Shown here one piece after another: positions 54,045 through 64,000 of a stretch of DNA of 64,000 nucleotides (its first letter is position 1; each line of letters opens with the position of its first letter). The translations under genes were made by a program, and so were the position numbers. The DNA is taken from positions 1-64,000 of the forward strand of contig CAVVGO010000008.1 of NCBI GenBank assembly GCA_963747835.1. The letters run 5' to 3'. The notes beneath the pieces are model-generated. The model was not told where the DNA came from. It did not search any database and was given only the letters and a program-made list of their open reading frames with translations. The stretch comes from JAJPKK01 sp963747835. Its GTDB lineage: Bacteria > Pseudomonadota > Alphaproteobacteria > Rhizobiales > Xanthobacteraceae.

Positions 54045-54617
54045 TTAGGCCGCCTCGTCCTCGATCACGGGCTCTTCACCCTCCGGAGCTTTGCCGCGGC
54101 GCGGGCCCTTGGCGAGCGCTGCCTCGATCTCCTTGACGGCTTCGGTTTCGGTAATCCGCTGGACCGCCGAAATCTCGCGCGACAACCGGTCGAGCGCAGC
54201 TTCATAGAGCTGGCGTTCGCTATAGGACTGCTCCGGCTGGGTATCGGATCGGAACAGATCGCGGACGACCTCGGAAATCGCCACGATATTCCCGGAGTTG
54301 ATCTTGGCTTCATACTCCTGTGCCCGGCGCGACCACATGGTGCGCTTGACGCGGGCGCGGCCCTTGAGGGTCTCGAGCGCGCGCTTGACGATCGGAGGCT
54401 CGGCGAGCTTGCGCATACCGACCGCCGCAATCTTGGCGGTGGGGACGCGCAGGGTCATCTTGTCCTTGACGAAATTGATCACGAACAACTCAAGCGTGTA
54501 GCCCGCCACTTCTTGCTCTTCGATAGCAACGATCTGGCCGACGCCATGCGCGGGATAAACGATGAACTCGCTGGTCTTAAAGCCTTGTCGTTGAGTCGCC
54601 TTTTTCGAGGTCGTCAT
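54045..54617 (-). CDS. carD: CarD family transcriptional regulator
   Basis: A 190-residue RNA polymerase-binding regulator. The N-terminal Tudor-like domain reads KTSEFIVYPAHGVGQIVAIE; a helical DNA-binding domain follows (VKRTMWSRRAQEYEAKI and RQLYEAALDRLSREI), then an acidic tail. It stabilises open complexes at rRNA and other promoters. ATG 54617 is preceded by AAGGAG at a long spacing of 12. The frame is open to 54806 and would add a Lys/Arg/Ala/Pro-rich extension of 63 residues, so a longer form is possible. Confidence 0.9.
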   Translation of the reverse strand: MTTSKKATQRQGFKTSEFIVYPAHGVGQIVAIEEQEVAGYTLELFVINFVKDKMTLRVPTAKIAAVGMRKLAEPPIVKRALETLKGRARVKRTMWSRRAQEYEAKINSGNIVAISEVVRDLFRSDTQPEQSYSERQLYEAALDRLSREISAVQRITETEAVKEIEAALAKGPRRGKAPEGEEPVIEDEAA

Positions 54618-55027
54618 TCCCTGGTTAACTCCTTGACCCTTTGGCCTGGTGCGGCCGGCGGGCTTGGCCACGGGAGCCACCCGGCGACTTGCGCCCCGAG
54701 CAGCCTGCGTTGCCCTGCGTCGGGTTTCCGAAGAGGGCTTTGTGGTCCTTTTCGTCTTGGACCTGTGACGAATCTTGCCTGCCACTGCTGATTGCGTGGA
54801 ATACACGCCCCTGTTTTTGACGGATCCTCGGGAATGCTTCGAAAAAATACGCCCCCGGACGGGAGCGTCGAAGCTGCGTTTCTTATTTGCAGCTTATATA
54901 ACACATTTCCCGTGAATTTCAAAGCTTTAGAGCGTGCGAAAGTGTCAATTCTGTCATGCGGAAGTAATAAAAAAGACCAAAAGAGTTAACGTGCCGCAAG
55001 GAATGTCACGCGGCAATATGCGCCGAG

Positions 55028-55363
55028 TTAGTCACCGGTACCAGGCTCCGGGTCAAACTCCTTCAATTTGCCCTGGACGCCATCCCACTCCTTGCCATCA
55101 GCGGGTCCCTCCCGCTTGACCGTTATGTTGGGCCAGGTTTTGGAATATTCGGTGTTGAGCTGGAGCCACTTCTCCAACCCCGGTTCTGTATCGGGCTTGA
55201 TGGCCTCGGCCGGGCATTCAGGCTCGCAGACGCCACAATCGATGCATTCGTCCGGATGGATGACGAGCATATTGTTGCCTTCATAGAAGCAGTCGACCGG
55301 ACATACCTCAACGCAGTCCATGTACTTGCACTTGATGCAATTTTCGACAACTACATACGTCAT
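55028..55363 (-). CDS. fdxA: ferredoxin family protein (7Fe type)
   Basis: A 111-residue electron carrier. CIKCKYMDCVEVCPVDC binds the first cluster(s) and CIDCGVCEPECP the second, as in FdxA proteins with one [3Fe-4S] and one [4Fe-4S] cluster. The C-terminal extension after LEKWLQLNTEYSKTWPNI is typical of alphaproteobacteria. It lies between S4 protein and carD genes. Confidence 0.93.
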   Translation of the reverse strand: MTYVVVENCIKCKYMDCVEVCPVDCFYEGNNMLVIHPDECIDCGVCEPECPAEAIKPDTEPGLEKWLQLNTEYSKTWPNITVKREGPADGKEWDGVQGKLKEFDPEPGTGD

Positions 55364-55517
55364 GAACGAACTCCCGCCCGGCGCCCGGCGCGCGTGTGAG
55401 GGGTGCTAGCGCAGCAGGATGACCCGCGCAACCCCGTACCTCTTGCATAAGTCAGGCATCATTGGCGCGTTGCAAGTGCGGTAATTCGCCGTCCGGCGGC
55501 CAGTTCGATCGCCGCCG

Positions 55518-55787
55518 TCACGGGCCATCGCCGAGGTCCGCGTAGAGAGTGACGGCGGCTACGGCATCGCCCCGGCGGGCGGCGAATCCGCATATTTTGA
55601 GAACGCGGACACGTCGATCAAGCGCAACGGTGACGACGTCGCCGCATTTGACGTCCCGGCCCGGCGCCATGACCCTTGCGCCGTTGACCCGCACATGGCC
55701 GCCTGCGGCAAGTGCGGCCGCGTCCGCTCGGGTCCGCACGATCCTGGCATGCCACAGCCAACGATCGATGCGTTGCCGATCGGCCAC
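55518..55787 (-). CDS. S4 domain RNA-binding protein (Hsp15-like)
   Basis: An 89-residue protein: QRIDRWLWHARIVRTRADAA and GGHVRVNGARVMAPGRDVK form the S4 RNA-binding fold, as in heat-shock protein 15, which binds stalled 50S subunits. It starts 12 bp after the helicase stop, so they are in one operon. Confidence 0.88.
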   Translation of the reverse strand: MADRQRIDRWLWHARIVRTRADAAALAAGGHVRVNGARVMAPGRDVKCGDVVTVALDRRVRVLKICGFAARRGDAVAAVTLYADLGDGP

Positions 55788-55799
55788 AAGGCACAGCGC

Positions 55800-58700
55800 C
55801 TAGCGGCGCTCCTTGGCGTTGGCCTCGAGTTGGGCCTTGAGGGCGGCGAGCTTGGCAAAGGGCGAATCAGGATCGGGCTCCTTGTCGCGCTCCCGCCGCG
55901 GCAGGTGTTCGCGCCAGCCTTTCTGCTCGTTACGATCCTTGTTGCGATCCTTGCCGAATCGTGGCCGCTCGCCGCGTTCGCCCGGCGGCCGCGCGGGCCG
56001 TGCCGGTCGCTCTCCCTGCTGCTCCGGGCGGCGGGCGCCGCGCTCACCGGCTTCATCGCGGCGGATTTCGCCGGGCGGGCCGTGACGCCGGCGCCGGTGA
56101 TGGCGTTCGGCGCCGGTCTTGGTATCGACGCCGGTTTCCGGCGCGGCAGCCGCCGCTTCGCCAGCGCGAGGCGCGGCATTGCCGTCGGCCGCCTGATTCG
56201 CCGCTTGATCCGGCAATCCTTGATCCGCCGTTTGGGCCGCCGTCTGATCGGCCAATGGGGGCGCTGCGGCACCTCCCTGAGGCTGCCGGGCGCCCTCGCG
56301 ATGGTGGCGACGCGGCGGGCGGCGCTGGGCGCGCCGCTCTTCGCTGCGGCCGCCGGGACGCCAGACCTCGACGAGTTCCGGCTCGCCGGTCGCGACCGGC
56401 GGTTGCGCCGCGGCACCATCTCCGGAGGAGGCCGAATTCGACGGCTGCGGGTACTTCCTGCGCGTTGGTCTCGGCGACGGGCTCAGCGGCTGCGCCGGTC
56501 GTAGCGGCTTCTTCCACGGCTACCGGCGGCTCGGACATCGTCGCGGCGTCCGCTCCGCCGGAATCGGATTGCGGATCCGACGTGGCGGTTGTGGCGGAGA
56601 CTGCCGGCGGCTCTTCGGGCACGAGGCGCGGCGCATCCGGCGTGGCGATGGGCTCGGCCACAAGGTCCGGGATGGCCGCCGCATCCTCATCATGGCGATC
56701 CGCCCCGACCCCAGCCACCGCTTCCACCGCGGGCTCGGCGCCCGATGCCGCATGATCGTCGGCATCGTTCGCGGCCAGCCCATCCGCGGATTCGGCAAGA
56801 GGCGATTCCAGAGCGGCCGGCTGCGACGGCCCCTGACTGACCGGCTCCGCCGGTTTGGGCCGCTTCTCCATGCGATAGCCAAGCGCGCGCAGGATCGACG
56901 CAAAATCCTCGCCGGAAGAGCCGGTGAGCGAAGTCATCGCCTGGGTCACGGTGAAACCGGTACCCTCGAAGGCGCCGGCCGGCTTGGTGCCGCCGGACGC
57001 GGGCCGCCACGCAAGCGCGGGGCGGATCAGATCGGCAAGCCGTTCGAGAATGTCGACCCGCACGGCGCGCTCGCCGCACACCCGATACCCGATGGTGCGA
57101 TAAAGCGTGCGCGGGACTTCCTGATCAGCCGCAAAGGAGGTGCGCCCACTGGCGGCGAGCCGCTGCAGATCGTCAAGCCCTTTGGTTTCCGGCCCGCCAT
57201 GTTTGAGCACCCACAGTTGCGCCGCCAAGGTCCGCGGCGCCGGCTTGAGTTGAAGCGGGACATAAATGTGATAGGCCCCGAACCTCACGCCGTGCTTGCG
57301 CAAAACCGCGCGAGAGGCTTGGTCAAGGCTCTTGAGATCGTCGGCGACCTTGCTGCGCTCGAGGACTCCGAGCGCTTCCACGAGCTGATAGGCGATGCCG
57401 CGTGCCAGCCCAGTGATGTCCTCCGCGGCGCCGAGCACGAACAGCGGCGCCAGCAACCGCTCGATATGGGTGCGCAGCCACAGATCGAGCCGCGTCTGCA
57501 CCGCTTCAAGCGCAGCGCCCGTCAGTTGGTCGTCGGCGAGAATGCGCACCCGCGGGCGCAACACCACGTCACCGGCAACGACTTTGGCGACGGGCTCGCC
57601 GATCCATCTGATGGTGGCGTCCGATGTCAGCACGAACTGGGAATCCGGCGCATGCGACAGCTTGTTGGCGCGCGCCTCGATCTCGCCGGCGAGTGCCTTC
57701 TGGGCCGCCGCCGAGAGCGCCTTGGCGTCCGGAGCGCTCGAGGTCGCGGCAGGCGCGAAGCGGAAGCCGTCGAGCCGGCCGATCGCATGGCCTTCCACGA
57801 CGACCTCGCCGGTCTTGGTGATTTCGGTTTCCAGCATCGTGTTCTCTCGCAACCGCCGCATCAACACGCTGGTGCGGCGGTCGACGAAACGCTCCGCAAG
57901 CCGCTCGTGCAACGCATCCGAAAGCCTGTCCTCAATCGCGCGCGCGACGCCTTGCCAATGCTCCGGATCGCCAAGCCAATCGGGCCGATTCGCCGCAAAG
58001 GTCCACGTCCTGATATGCGCAATGCGGGCCGAGAGCGTGTCGATATCGCCGTCGACATGATCCGCCTGCGCAATCTGGCCGGCAAACCAATCATCCGGAA
58101 TTCTACCCTCCCGCAACAGAAATCCATAGAGGGTCACTACGAGTTCCGCATGAGTCGCCGGCGAAATTTTTCGGTAGTCGGGAATTTGACACACATCCCA
58201 TAACCGCTCGATCGCGGCGCGGCCGTCGGCGAGCGCGCGTACGTCCTCGTCGCGGGCGGCGTGCTCGAACACCAGGATGTCCTCGCCAAGCGGCGCGCGC
58301 GTGAGGCCTGCGTGGGACGGCAGCGCCGCGAGCGACGCGGCGAGCGCGCCCAACGAGGCAAAATCGAGATCGGAGTTGCGCCACTGCAACACCTTGACGG
58401 ATTCGAAGCTGTGGCTCTCCAGCGCATGGACGAGTTCGGCATCGAATGGCGGACAGCGCCCCGTTGTGCCGAAGCTGCCGTCGCGGGTCGCACGGCCGGC
58501 ACGACCGGCGATCTGGGCGAATTCCGATGGATTGAGACGCCGGAACTGGTAGCCGTCGAACTTGCGATCGGACGCGAAGGCAACATGATCGACGTCGAGA
58601 TTGAGTCCCATCCCGATCGCGTCGGTAGCGACCAGATAGTCGACGTCGCCGGACTGGTAGAGCGCGACCTGGGCATTGCGGGTACGCGGCGAAAGCGCAC

Positions 58701-59323
58701 CGAGCACCACGGCGGCGCCGCCGCGCTGGCGCCGGATCAATTCGGCGATCGCGTACACCTCGTCGGCCGAGAATGCCACGATCGCGGTGCGACGCGGCTG
58801 CCGGGTGATCTTCTTCTCTCCCGCATAGGTCAGCTGAGACAGACGTGGGCGGCTGAGAATATTGGCGCCCGGCAACAGCTTCTCGACCATCGGCCGCACG
58901 GTCGCGGCGCCGAGCACCAGCGTCTCCTCGCGGCCGCGACAATTGAGCATGCGATCGGTGAAGACATGGCCGCGATCGAGATCGGCGCCGAGTTGGACTT
59001 CGTCAATCGCCACGAACGCGACATCGAGGTCGCGCGGCATCGCCTCCACGGTCGATACCCAGATATCGCGGATTGGCCGGCTTGATCTTCTCCTCGCCGG
59101 TGATGAGTGCGACGGAATCGGCGCCCGCCCGTTCGGCTACTTTGTTGTAGACTTCGCGGGCAAGCAGCCGCAGCGGCAACCCGATCAGTCCGGACGAGTG
59201 CGCCAGCATCCGTTCGATGGCGAGATGAGTTTTTCCCGTGTTGGTCGGGCCGAGCACGGCGGTTACGCCATGGCCTCGGGGGCGCGGGTCGCGATGCCCG
59301 GGCGAACTGAACGAAATAGGCAT
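55800..59323 (-). CDS. SUV3-like DEAD-box family RNA helicase (two frame breaks)
   Basis: A large helicase of 1173 residues after repair. The N-terminus has Walker A GPTNTGKT. Near 59062 an extra C separates it from the DEVQ box segment FVAIDEVQLG; motif VI is QIAGRAGRAT. The long acidic, Ala/Pro-rich C-terminal region is broken again near 56430-56470 and resumes in a third frame with ELVEVWRPGGR, ending DSPFAKLAALKAQLEANAKE. Removing one base at each point gives one continuous frame. Homologues act in RNA turnover. Stop at 55800-55802. Confidence 0.85.
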
Positions 59324-59664
59324 TACGATCTCCGCCGGCGCACGGACCGGCCCGGCGCATCACTCAAACAGGTTTCTGTATCACAATGTGACGTATTCCA
59401 AGGGGTTTGAGCCGCGCCTTCAATGGCGGGGAACGAGTCTCGAACAAAGCGCGCCCGAATCGCTGACTTCGTCGGCAGAAGGATTTGTTCTCACCCACAT
59501 ATAGCGAGACGGAGCCTCGCCCCCACCAGATGCTGCAAGAATCAACCGGAATTTCATCAGAAGTGGCGTCCAAGCCATTCGCGCCGGTGACGGCGAATTT
59601 TTTTCTCAAAACCGCGCTGTCAAGCCGGAAAGACAAACCGCAAAAACTAAATTGTGGATGGATT
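59324..59664. other. intergenic region, nothing recognised
   Basis: About 340 bp between the helicase start and the DUF3108 gene end, AT-rich around 59590-59650. It should hold the helicase promoter, but I see no defined site. Confidence 0.4.
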
Positions 59665-60547
59665 TCAGCGCGCGGCGGTCGCCGGGGGCATCCGCGGCGG
59701 GCTCGCCACCGTGATGAACTGCGTCGCTTCCAGCACCCCCTGCCCGAGCGGGGTCTGGAGCGACAGTCGATACGGCACCACGATCCGGGTGCCGGCGATC
59801 GGCGCCAGCCACATTTCCATTTCCCGTTGGGCCATAAGGTATTTGACGGCCGGACGATCCGGCACATGGCCAGCCACGGGCACGAATTGCACGGCGCAGA
59901 CCACAACCGGCCCCTGATAGCCCTTCTCGGCCTGGACATTATCCATACGCTTGAAGCTCAGATGCAGATCGAAACGCATCCGGCCGTCGAAAACCGGGAT
60001 GGTGCGCCGGCACGCTTCCGGCGCTACCGGATCGCCCATGCCGGTAACCCGCATCAGTCCCGCGCTCATGGGGTCGGTGACGCCGCGCCGATGGGCGTCG
60101 GTCAGAGGGACGCGATCCGGATTGGGCACGGTCGGCGGTTCGACGATGAGGTCCTTGACGGTGCCGGCACTCATCACGATCCGCAGTTCTTCGACCCGCT
60201 TGTCGTTGTTGATGCTCGACGCATAGGTGGTCGGCATCAGGCTGTCGCCGCGGACGAGCCCGCGCGACGCACCGCTACCTTGGCCGGTCGCAAATACCCT
60301 CAACAGCCCGCTCGTCGTGCCGCTCGCCGCCGCGGTGAATTGATCGTCGCCGATTTCGATGACCCAGGCGCCTTTACCGATCGGCACGCCGGCCAACGAA
60401 GCCGTGTAGCGCGCGTCGAGCCGGCCCTGGGCACTGGCCTCGCCGCCGATAAGGCACTGCCATCGCCATAACCGAACCGGCAAGGCAGAACCGCCGTCCA
60501 AATATGCTTTGAAGTCCGGGCACGCTGAAACGCACTTTCAATTCCAT
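59665..60547 (-). CDS. DUF3108 domain protein, exported (frame disrupted)
   Basis: A protein of about 293 residues. The signal peptide part (MELKVRFSVPGLQSIFGRRF) and the mature part are in different frames; removing one G near 60459 joins AMA to CLIGGEASAQGRLDARYTAS. The mature domain has SLAGVPIGKGAWVIEIGDD, GLLRVFATGQG and the C-terminal MWLAPIAGTRIVVPYRLSLQ, typical of DUF3108 outer-envelope proteins next to this helicase in Rhizobiales. The function is unknown, possibly lipid or polysaccharide binding. Confidence 0.8.
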
Positions 60548-60811
60548 CCGTCCGCGCTCTACCGGCAAACCGGGATGCGAGGCTTTTCGTCGCGGATTAA
60601 GTCTATTGTGTGATGTCCGGCAAGGGCAATCGCGTTCGCAATTGCCTGGCTGGAGGCCCGGAGGAGCGGTTGGGTACGGCACGGCTACCGGGAAGTCCAA
60701 TCCTCCCGTAGGCGGTGTGAGTGCGTCCGCGGCCGTCAATCCATCTCGAATATTCGACCGGAACGGCCGGCTCACTGACCGACAGGTAGAGGTCCCTCAA
60801 CGTCGCCCCGG

Positions 60812-61582
60812 TCAGAGCTTCCAACTCATGGTGGCAACAGTCACCGGCTGCTCGCGATAAACCTCCGGGAACAGTCGCTTCAGGTTTTCCACCTTGGGCA
60901 GGTCATTGTAAACGATGTACATATTGTTCGGATGGGTGAGCGCGTAGTTTTGATGATACGCCTCCGCCGGATAGAACGCCGTCAACGGATCGATCCGCGT
61001 CACGATTGGGCGGCCGAAAACAGCTCCCCCGCCGAGCTGCGTGACGTAGGACTGGGCGACGCTTTTCTCCGCATCGTCCGAGACGAAGATCGCGGAGCGA
61101 TACTGGGTCCCGACATCGGGTCCCTGCCGATCGAGTTCGGTCGGGTTGTGTGCAACCGAGAAGAAGATCTGGAGGATTTTTCCGAGCGAGATTTGGCGCG
61201 GGTCGAACGTGACCTGAACCAACTCGGCGTGACCGGTACGCCCGGAGCTGACCTGCTCGTAAGTCGGGTTTGGACTTTTGCCGCCCGCATAGCCCGACAC
61301 CGCTTGATGGACGCCTTCGACGTGTTGGTACACGGCCTGAACGCCCCAGAAGCAACCGCCGGCGAGCACCACGGTTTGCAATCCATCACCGGCGGATGCC
61401 GGCGCGTCGACAACCGCAGCCGGAATGCGCGTTACGGATTCGGCGGCCGACGACGGAACTCGCCACGAGAGGCCAAAAAAGCCCAGCGCAACAACGCCCG
61501 CCACCACGCAGCCGATCGTGCCGGCATTGCCGCGGAAAGCCTGCGAAATGCGACGCATTAGGATGATGGATTGATTTAGCAT
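60812..61582 (-). CDS. msrA: peptide-methionine (S)-S-oxide reductase, membrane-anchored
   Basis: A 256-residue MsrA. The catalytic motif is GGCFWG, with YAGGKSPNPTYEQVSSGRTG and FFSVAHNPTELDRQGPDVGT following. The C-terminal half has AYHQNYALTHPNN. Unlike cytoplasmic MsrA it has an N-terminal membrane segment (TIGCVVAGVVALGFFGLSW), so it probably repairs oxidised methionines in the periplasm. It lacks an MsrB domain. The length is normal apart from the anchor. Confidence 0.9.
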   Translation of the reverse strand: MLNQSIILMRRISQAFRGNAGTIGCVVAGVVALGFFGLSWRVPSSAAESVTRIPAAVVDAPASAGDGLQTVVLAGGCFWGVQAVYQHVEGVHQAVSGYAGGKSPNPTYEQVSSGRTGHAELVQVTFDPRQISLGKILQIFFSVAHNPTELDRQGPDVGTQYRSAIFVSDDAEKSVAQSYVTQLGGGAVFGRPIVTRIDPLTAFYPAEAYHQNYALTHPNNMYIVYNDLPKVENLKRLFPEVYREQPVTVATMSWKL

Positions 61583-61889
61583 TGCTGACAGCCTTCCTCG
61601 CAGTCACATCGGTGCGCGCTCAAACAACAGAGGTAATGTTGCATACAAAGAGCGCTGTGTTGAAATGAATATGTCGTGAAGGGCCGGTGTCCGAGATACA
61701 GCTCCCGGAGCGAAATACCGCTCGCAGTCGTGCCACAAAAAAAGCGAATCGATCCCGGAATGTCGCCCGACTACGGAAAGTAGCATCGCAACGGGTAAGG
61801 TTGCGGGGGGGCGGCCCGTGGGGTGCAGAGCCCTTCATTGGCCACGAATGTCAGAGCCGATTAATATGAACGGGAAGGGAAACCACATC
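61583..61889. other. intergenic region between divergent genes, nothing recognised
   Basis: About 300 bp. It must contain promoters for msrA and the Tat-type secreted protein, but I see no clear site. Confidence 0.35.
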
Positions 61890-62675
61890 ATGCAATGCGA
61901 TAAAGACCGACGTGGCGCACTCAAAGGATTGGGGGCTGGACTGGTGGCCGCAAGCCTCATCGCGGGCCGTTCCGCGGAAGCTGCGGTCGACCCGGTGCTC
62001 GAGCCTGCGGCGGCTCGCAATCTGCGCGATCTGAGCGCGAAGCTCGCGGGAGCGCCGCGGCGCCGAGACTACAAGACTGTCCCGATGATCCTCGACAACG
62101 CCGATTTGTGGGATGCCGCCGCTCTGGGAACCGTGATGGCCTACAAGGGCGGACCCAAGCAGGCCTGGGACAATACCGACCTCACCGGTCCGTGGCTCAA
62201 CGGCATGCGCAATTCCATGAACTCGCAGATCTGGTCGTTCAAGCAGCCTGATTTCCTGTGCGTCTCCGCGACCCACGGGGCGTCGCATCTCGCGCTTTAC
62301 GACCAGGCGATGTGGGACAAATACCAGCTTGCAAAGATCGCCGGCGGCAATGTCAGCAGCAATACCTTCATCGCGCTGCCGCCCGCCTCGACGCACGACC
62401 CCAAGGATTTCCAGGCCACCGAGGGCGCATTCTCGTCCAAGGATAACAGCATCACGGTGCTGCAACGCCGTGGCGTGGTGTTTCTCGCGTGTCACAACGC
62501 GATCTGGGAACTGAGCGAAAGACTGGTTTCGGCCGGCCAGAATCCGGACCATCTTGGCGTCGATGCGATCGCGGCCGAACTGACCAATCACCTCATCCCC
62601 GACGTCGTGCTGACGCCCGGCGTAGTGGCAACACTGGTGGACCTGCAACTCGCCGGCTTCGCCTATTCACGCTGA
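61890..62675 (+). CDS. secreted protein with Tat-like signal, unknown function
   Basis: A 261-residue protein. DKDRRGALKGLGAGLVAASL is a Tat-type leader. The mature part has LDNADLWDAAALGTVMAYKG, DFLCVSATHGASHLALYDQA and VVFLACHNAIWEL, a pattern like DsrE-type or thiol-redox proteins with conserved Cys, but I cannot name the family. AAGGGA lies about 10 bases before ATG 61890. It is nine bases upstream of a binding-protein gene in one operon. Confidence 0.65.
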   Translation: MQCDKDRRGALKGLGAGLVAASLIAGRSAEAAVDPVLEPAAARNLRDLSAKLAGAPRRRDYKTVPMILDNADLWDAAALGTVMAYKGGPKQAWDNTDLTGPWLNGMRNSMNSQIWSFKQPDFLCVSATHGASHLALYDQAMWDKYQLAKIAGGNVSSNTFIALPPASTHDPKDFQATEGAFSSKDNSITVLQRRGVVFLACHNAIWELSERLVSAGQNPDHLGVDAIAAELTNHLIPDVVLTPGVVATLVDLQLAGFAYSR

Positions 62676-62684
62676 GGCGAAATC

Positions 62685-63686
62685 ATGCGGCTCTGGCCGG
62701 TATTGAAGCTCACTGCCGCGCTCGCGGTGACCGCGGCGCTGGCGGCGGCGGCCCAGCCGGCGCCCGATCCTTCGACGCCGGCCGGCCGACTTCGCGCCAT
62801 GGAGGCGCTTTATCCGCCGTGGCAGCACGAGGCGAACGGCGTCGACCGCGGCATGGAGTTCACCGTTCCGCCGGTTGACGTGCTGGCCGATTTTCATGGC
62901 AGCATCGATAATCCCGCGCTCGTGCTCTACGTGTCGGGCAATTATTTCTTCGCCGTTGCCGGGCTGGTCGAGGCTTTCGGCAACGCTTACCCGCGCTATC
63001 GCGGTCGCGTCTTTTACGAGACGCTTCCGCCTGGCCTTCTCGTCAAGCAGATGGAGGCCGGCGGGATCGTCAGCTCCGGCAACATGACCTGGACGGTGAA
63101 GCCAGACGTCTTCATGGCCGAGTTCAACGCAAGCAACGACCTTGTCCGGCAAGGCAAGCTCGTTTCGCCGGTCGTTGCCTTTGCGACCAACAATCTCACC
63201 ATCATGGTGCCGGCCGGCAATCCCGCCCACGTGATGCGCCTTGCCGATCTCGGCCGTGCCGGCCTCGCACTTGCGATGCCCAATCCGGAATTCGAGGGAG
63301 TAGCGCGCCAGGCGCGCGCATCGCTCGTCAAGGCGGGTGGCGAGCCGCTGGCGGAATCGGTGTACGGCGCCAAGGTGCGCTCCGGCGAAACCGTGCTCAC
63401 GCGCATCCATCATCGCCAGACGCCGCTATTCCTGATGCAGCATCTGGTCGAGGCCGGCATCACCTGGAAATCGGAGGCGATCTTCCAGGAGGAGATCGGC
63501 AATCCCGTCAGCCACGTCGACATCCCCGCCGAGGACAACGCGGTGGCGATCTACAGCGCCGCCATGGTGCCGGACGCTCCGCATCCAGAAGCGGCGCGCG
63601 CATGGTTCGAATTCATCGGGTCCGATGCCGCGTTCAAGGTGCTGGCGCATTACGAGTTCAAGCGCTACGAGGCAAAGGCGCCGTAA
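62685..63686 (+). CDS. extracellular solute-binding protein (molybdate/iron-type)
   Basis: A 333-residue periplasmic protein with a signal peptide ending near LAAAAQP. LVLYVSGNYFFAVAGLVEAF opens the first lobe; VVAFATNNLTIMVPAGNPAH is the hinge strand of ModA-like proteins. No ABC partner genes are present, so it may serve as an orphan receptor or chaperone for the preceding protein. Confidence 0.78.
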   Translation: MRLWPVLKLTAALAVTAALAAAAQPAPDPSTPAGRLRAMEALYPPWQHEANGVDRGMEFTVPPVDVLADFHGSIDNPALVLYVSGNYFFAVAGLVEAFGNAYPRYRGRVFYETLPPGLLVKQMEAGGIVSSGNMTWTVKPDVFMAEFNASNDLVRQGKLVSPVVAFATNNLTIMVPAGNPAHVMRLADLGRAGLALAMPNPEFEGVARQARASLVKAGGEPLAESVYGAKVRSGETVLTRIHHRQTPLFLMQHLVEAGITWKSEAIFQEEIGNPVSHVDIPAEDNAVAIYSAAMVPDAPHPEAARAWFEFIGSDAAFKVLAHYEFKRYEAKAP

Positions 63687-63876
63687 GCGGACAAATGGCG
63701 CTATCTCGGCGCCTGCATCAGCCCGCAGCCGGCCTTTGTGCGACGCCCTGGTCCAAGCAGGACCTCGGACACGACCTTGACGCCATGCGCCCATCTCACT
63801 ATACGTCCGCGATCCGACCGAGCCCTGTCCATAGTCCGCGCGGTGACGCGGGAGGGCGTGATTTCAGAGGTATGCT

Positions 63877-64000
63877 ATGTCGCGGCGATGTGAATTGACC
63901 GGAAAAGGGGCCCAGGTCGGCCATAAGGTCAGCCACTCAAACATCAAGACCAAGCGGCGGTTCCTGCCCAACCTCGTGAATGTCACGATGATCTCCGACG
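63877..64000 (+). CDS. rpmB: 50S ribosomal protein L28 (5' part, runs off the window)
   Basis: The first 41 residues are visible: MSRRCELTGKGAQVGHKVSH is followed by SNIKTKRRFLPNLVNV, the conserved L28 N-terminus with the ligand-like CELTGKG. It is a structural protein of the large ribosomal subunit. The gene is cut by the window end. Confidence 0.95.
   Translation, partial: MSRRCELTGKGAQVGHKVSHSNIKTKRRFLPNLVNVTMISD

Noticed and set aside
18682..60547. Programmed frameshifting as the explanation for the broken genes
   Set aside because: The breaks occur in unrelated genes at different places without shared slippery sequences or structures, and homologues of these families do not use recoding.

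Overview
This is a high-GC alphaproteobacterial chromosome segment, most likely from the Hyphomicrobiales (Rhizobiales) near Nitrobacteraceae/Xanthobacteraceae. The evidence is the run DUF3108 protein, DEAD-like helicase, S4 protein, ferredoxin FdxA and CarD (54045-60547), promoters of the EcfG general-stress type, dispersed palindromic repeats, and many Bug, NMT1 and SLC13 transport proteins. The window ends inside rpmB (ribosomal protein L28).

Layout. 0-7.4 kb is a stress block: PRC-barrel protein, PPK2 kinase, plasma-membrane P-type ATPase, Spy/LTxxQ-type periplasmic protein and a zinc alcohol dehydrogenase. Three of these genes have EcfG-like promoters. 7.4-17.5 kb holds a large TIR-transmembrane-jelly-roll protein, an ACMSD-type amidohydrolase, three tandem secreted cupins, an SLC13 transporter and small secreted proteins. 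18.2-25.6 kb is accessory DNA: a tRNA-Arg(CCU), an IS1595-like element carrying passenger genes, a compact reverse transcriptase, duplicated toxin-antitoxin genes and an NKWYS-type glycan gene flanked by a duplicated piece of a siderophore-interacting protein gene. 25.6-32.6 kb and 40.8-49.8 kb hold aromatic catabolism and uptake genes: a Rieske dioxygenase, FAD monooxygenases, an ABC transporter whose ATPase and permease genes are 8.3 kb apart, and a CoA-dependent 2-aminobenzoate/salicylate-type operon under a MarR regulator. Between them, 34.6-39.7 kb is a defence-like island. 49.8-64 kb is mostly housekeeping and secreted proteins.

The most interesting locus is 34619-39733. A TIR protein with an intact WCxxE motif is followed by a stand-alone SLOG protein. 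Divergent from them, 87 bp away, runs a four-gene operon: ThsB-like TIR protein, Nmad2-type nucleotide-modification protein, MazG-like NTP pyrophosphohydrolase and a uracil-DNA-glycosylase-like protein. The layout suggests Thoeris-like NAD signalling joined to sensing or processing of modified nucleotides. A second candidate is the 244-residue stand-alone reverse transcriptase at 21645-22379, which overlaps a 52-residue ORF and follows about 290 bp of non-coding DNA.

At least nine genes with otherwise intact sequence are interrupted by frameshifts. Nearly all are restored by removing one or two bases, so many of these breaks may be insertion errors in the assembly rather than real decay. Coordinates for those genes span the whole reconstructed gene.
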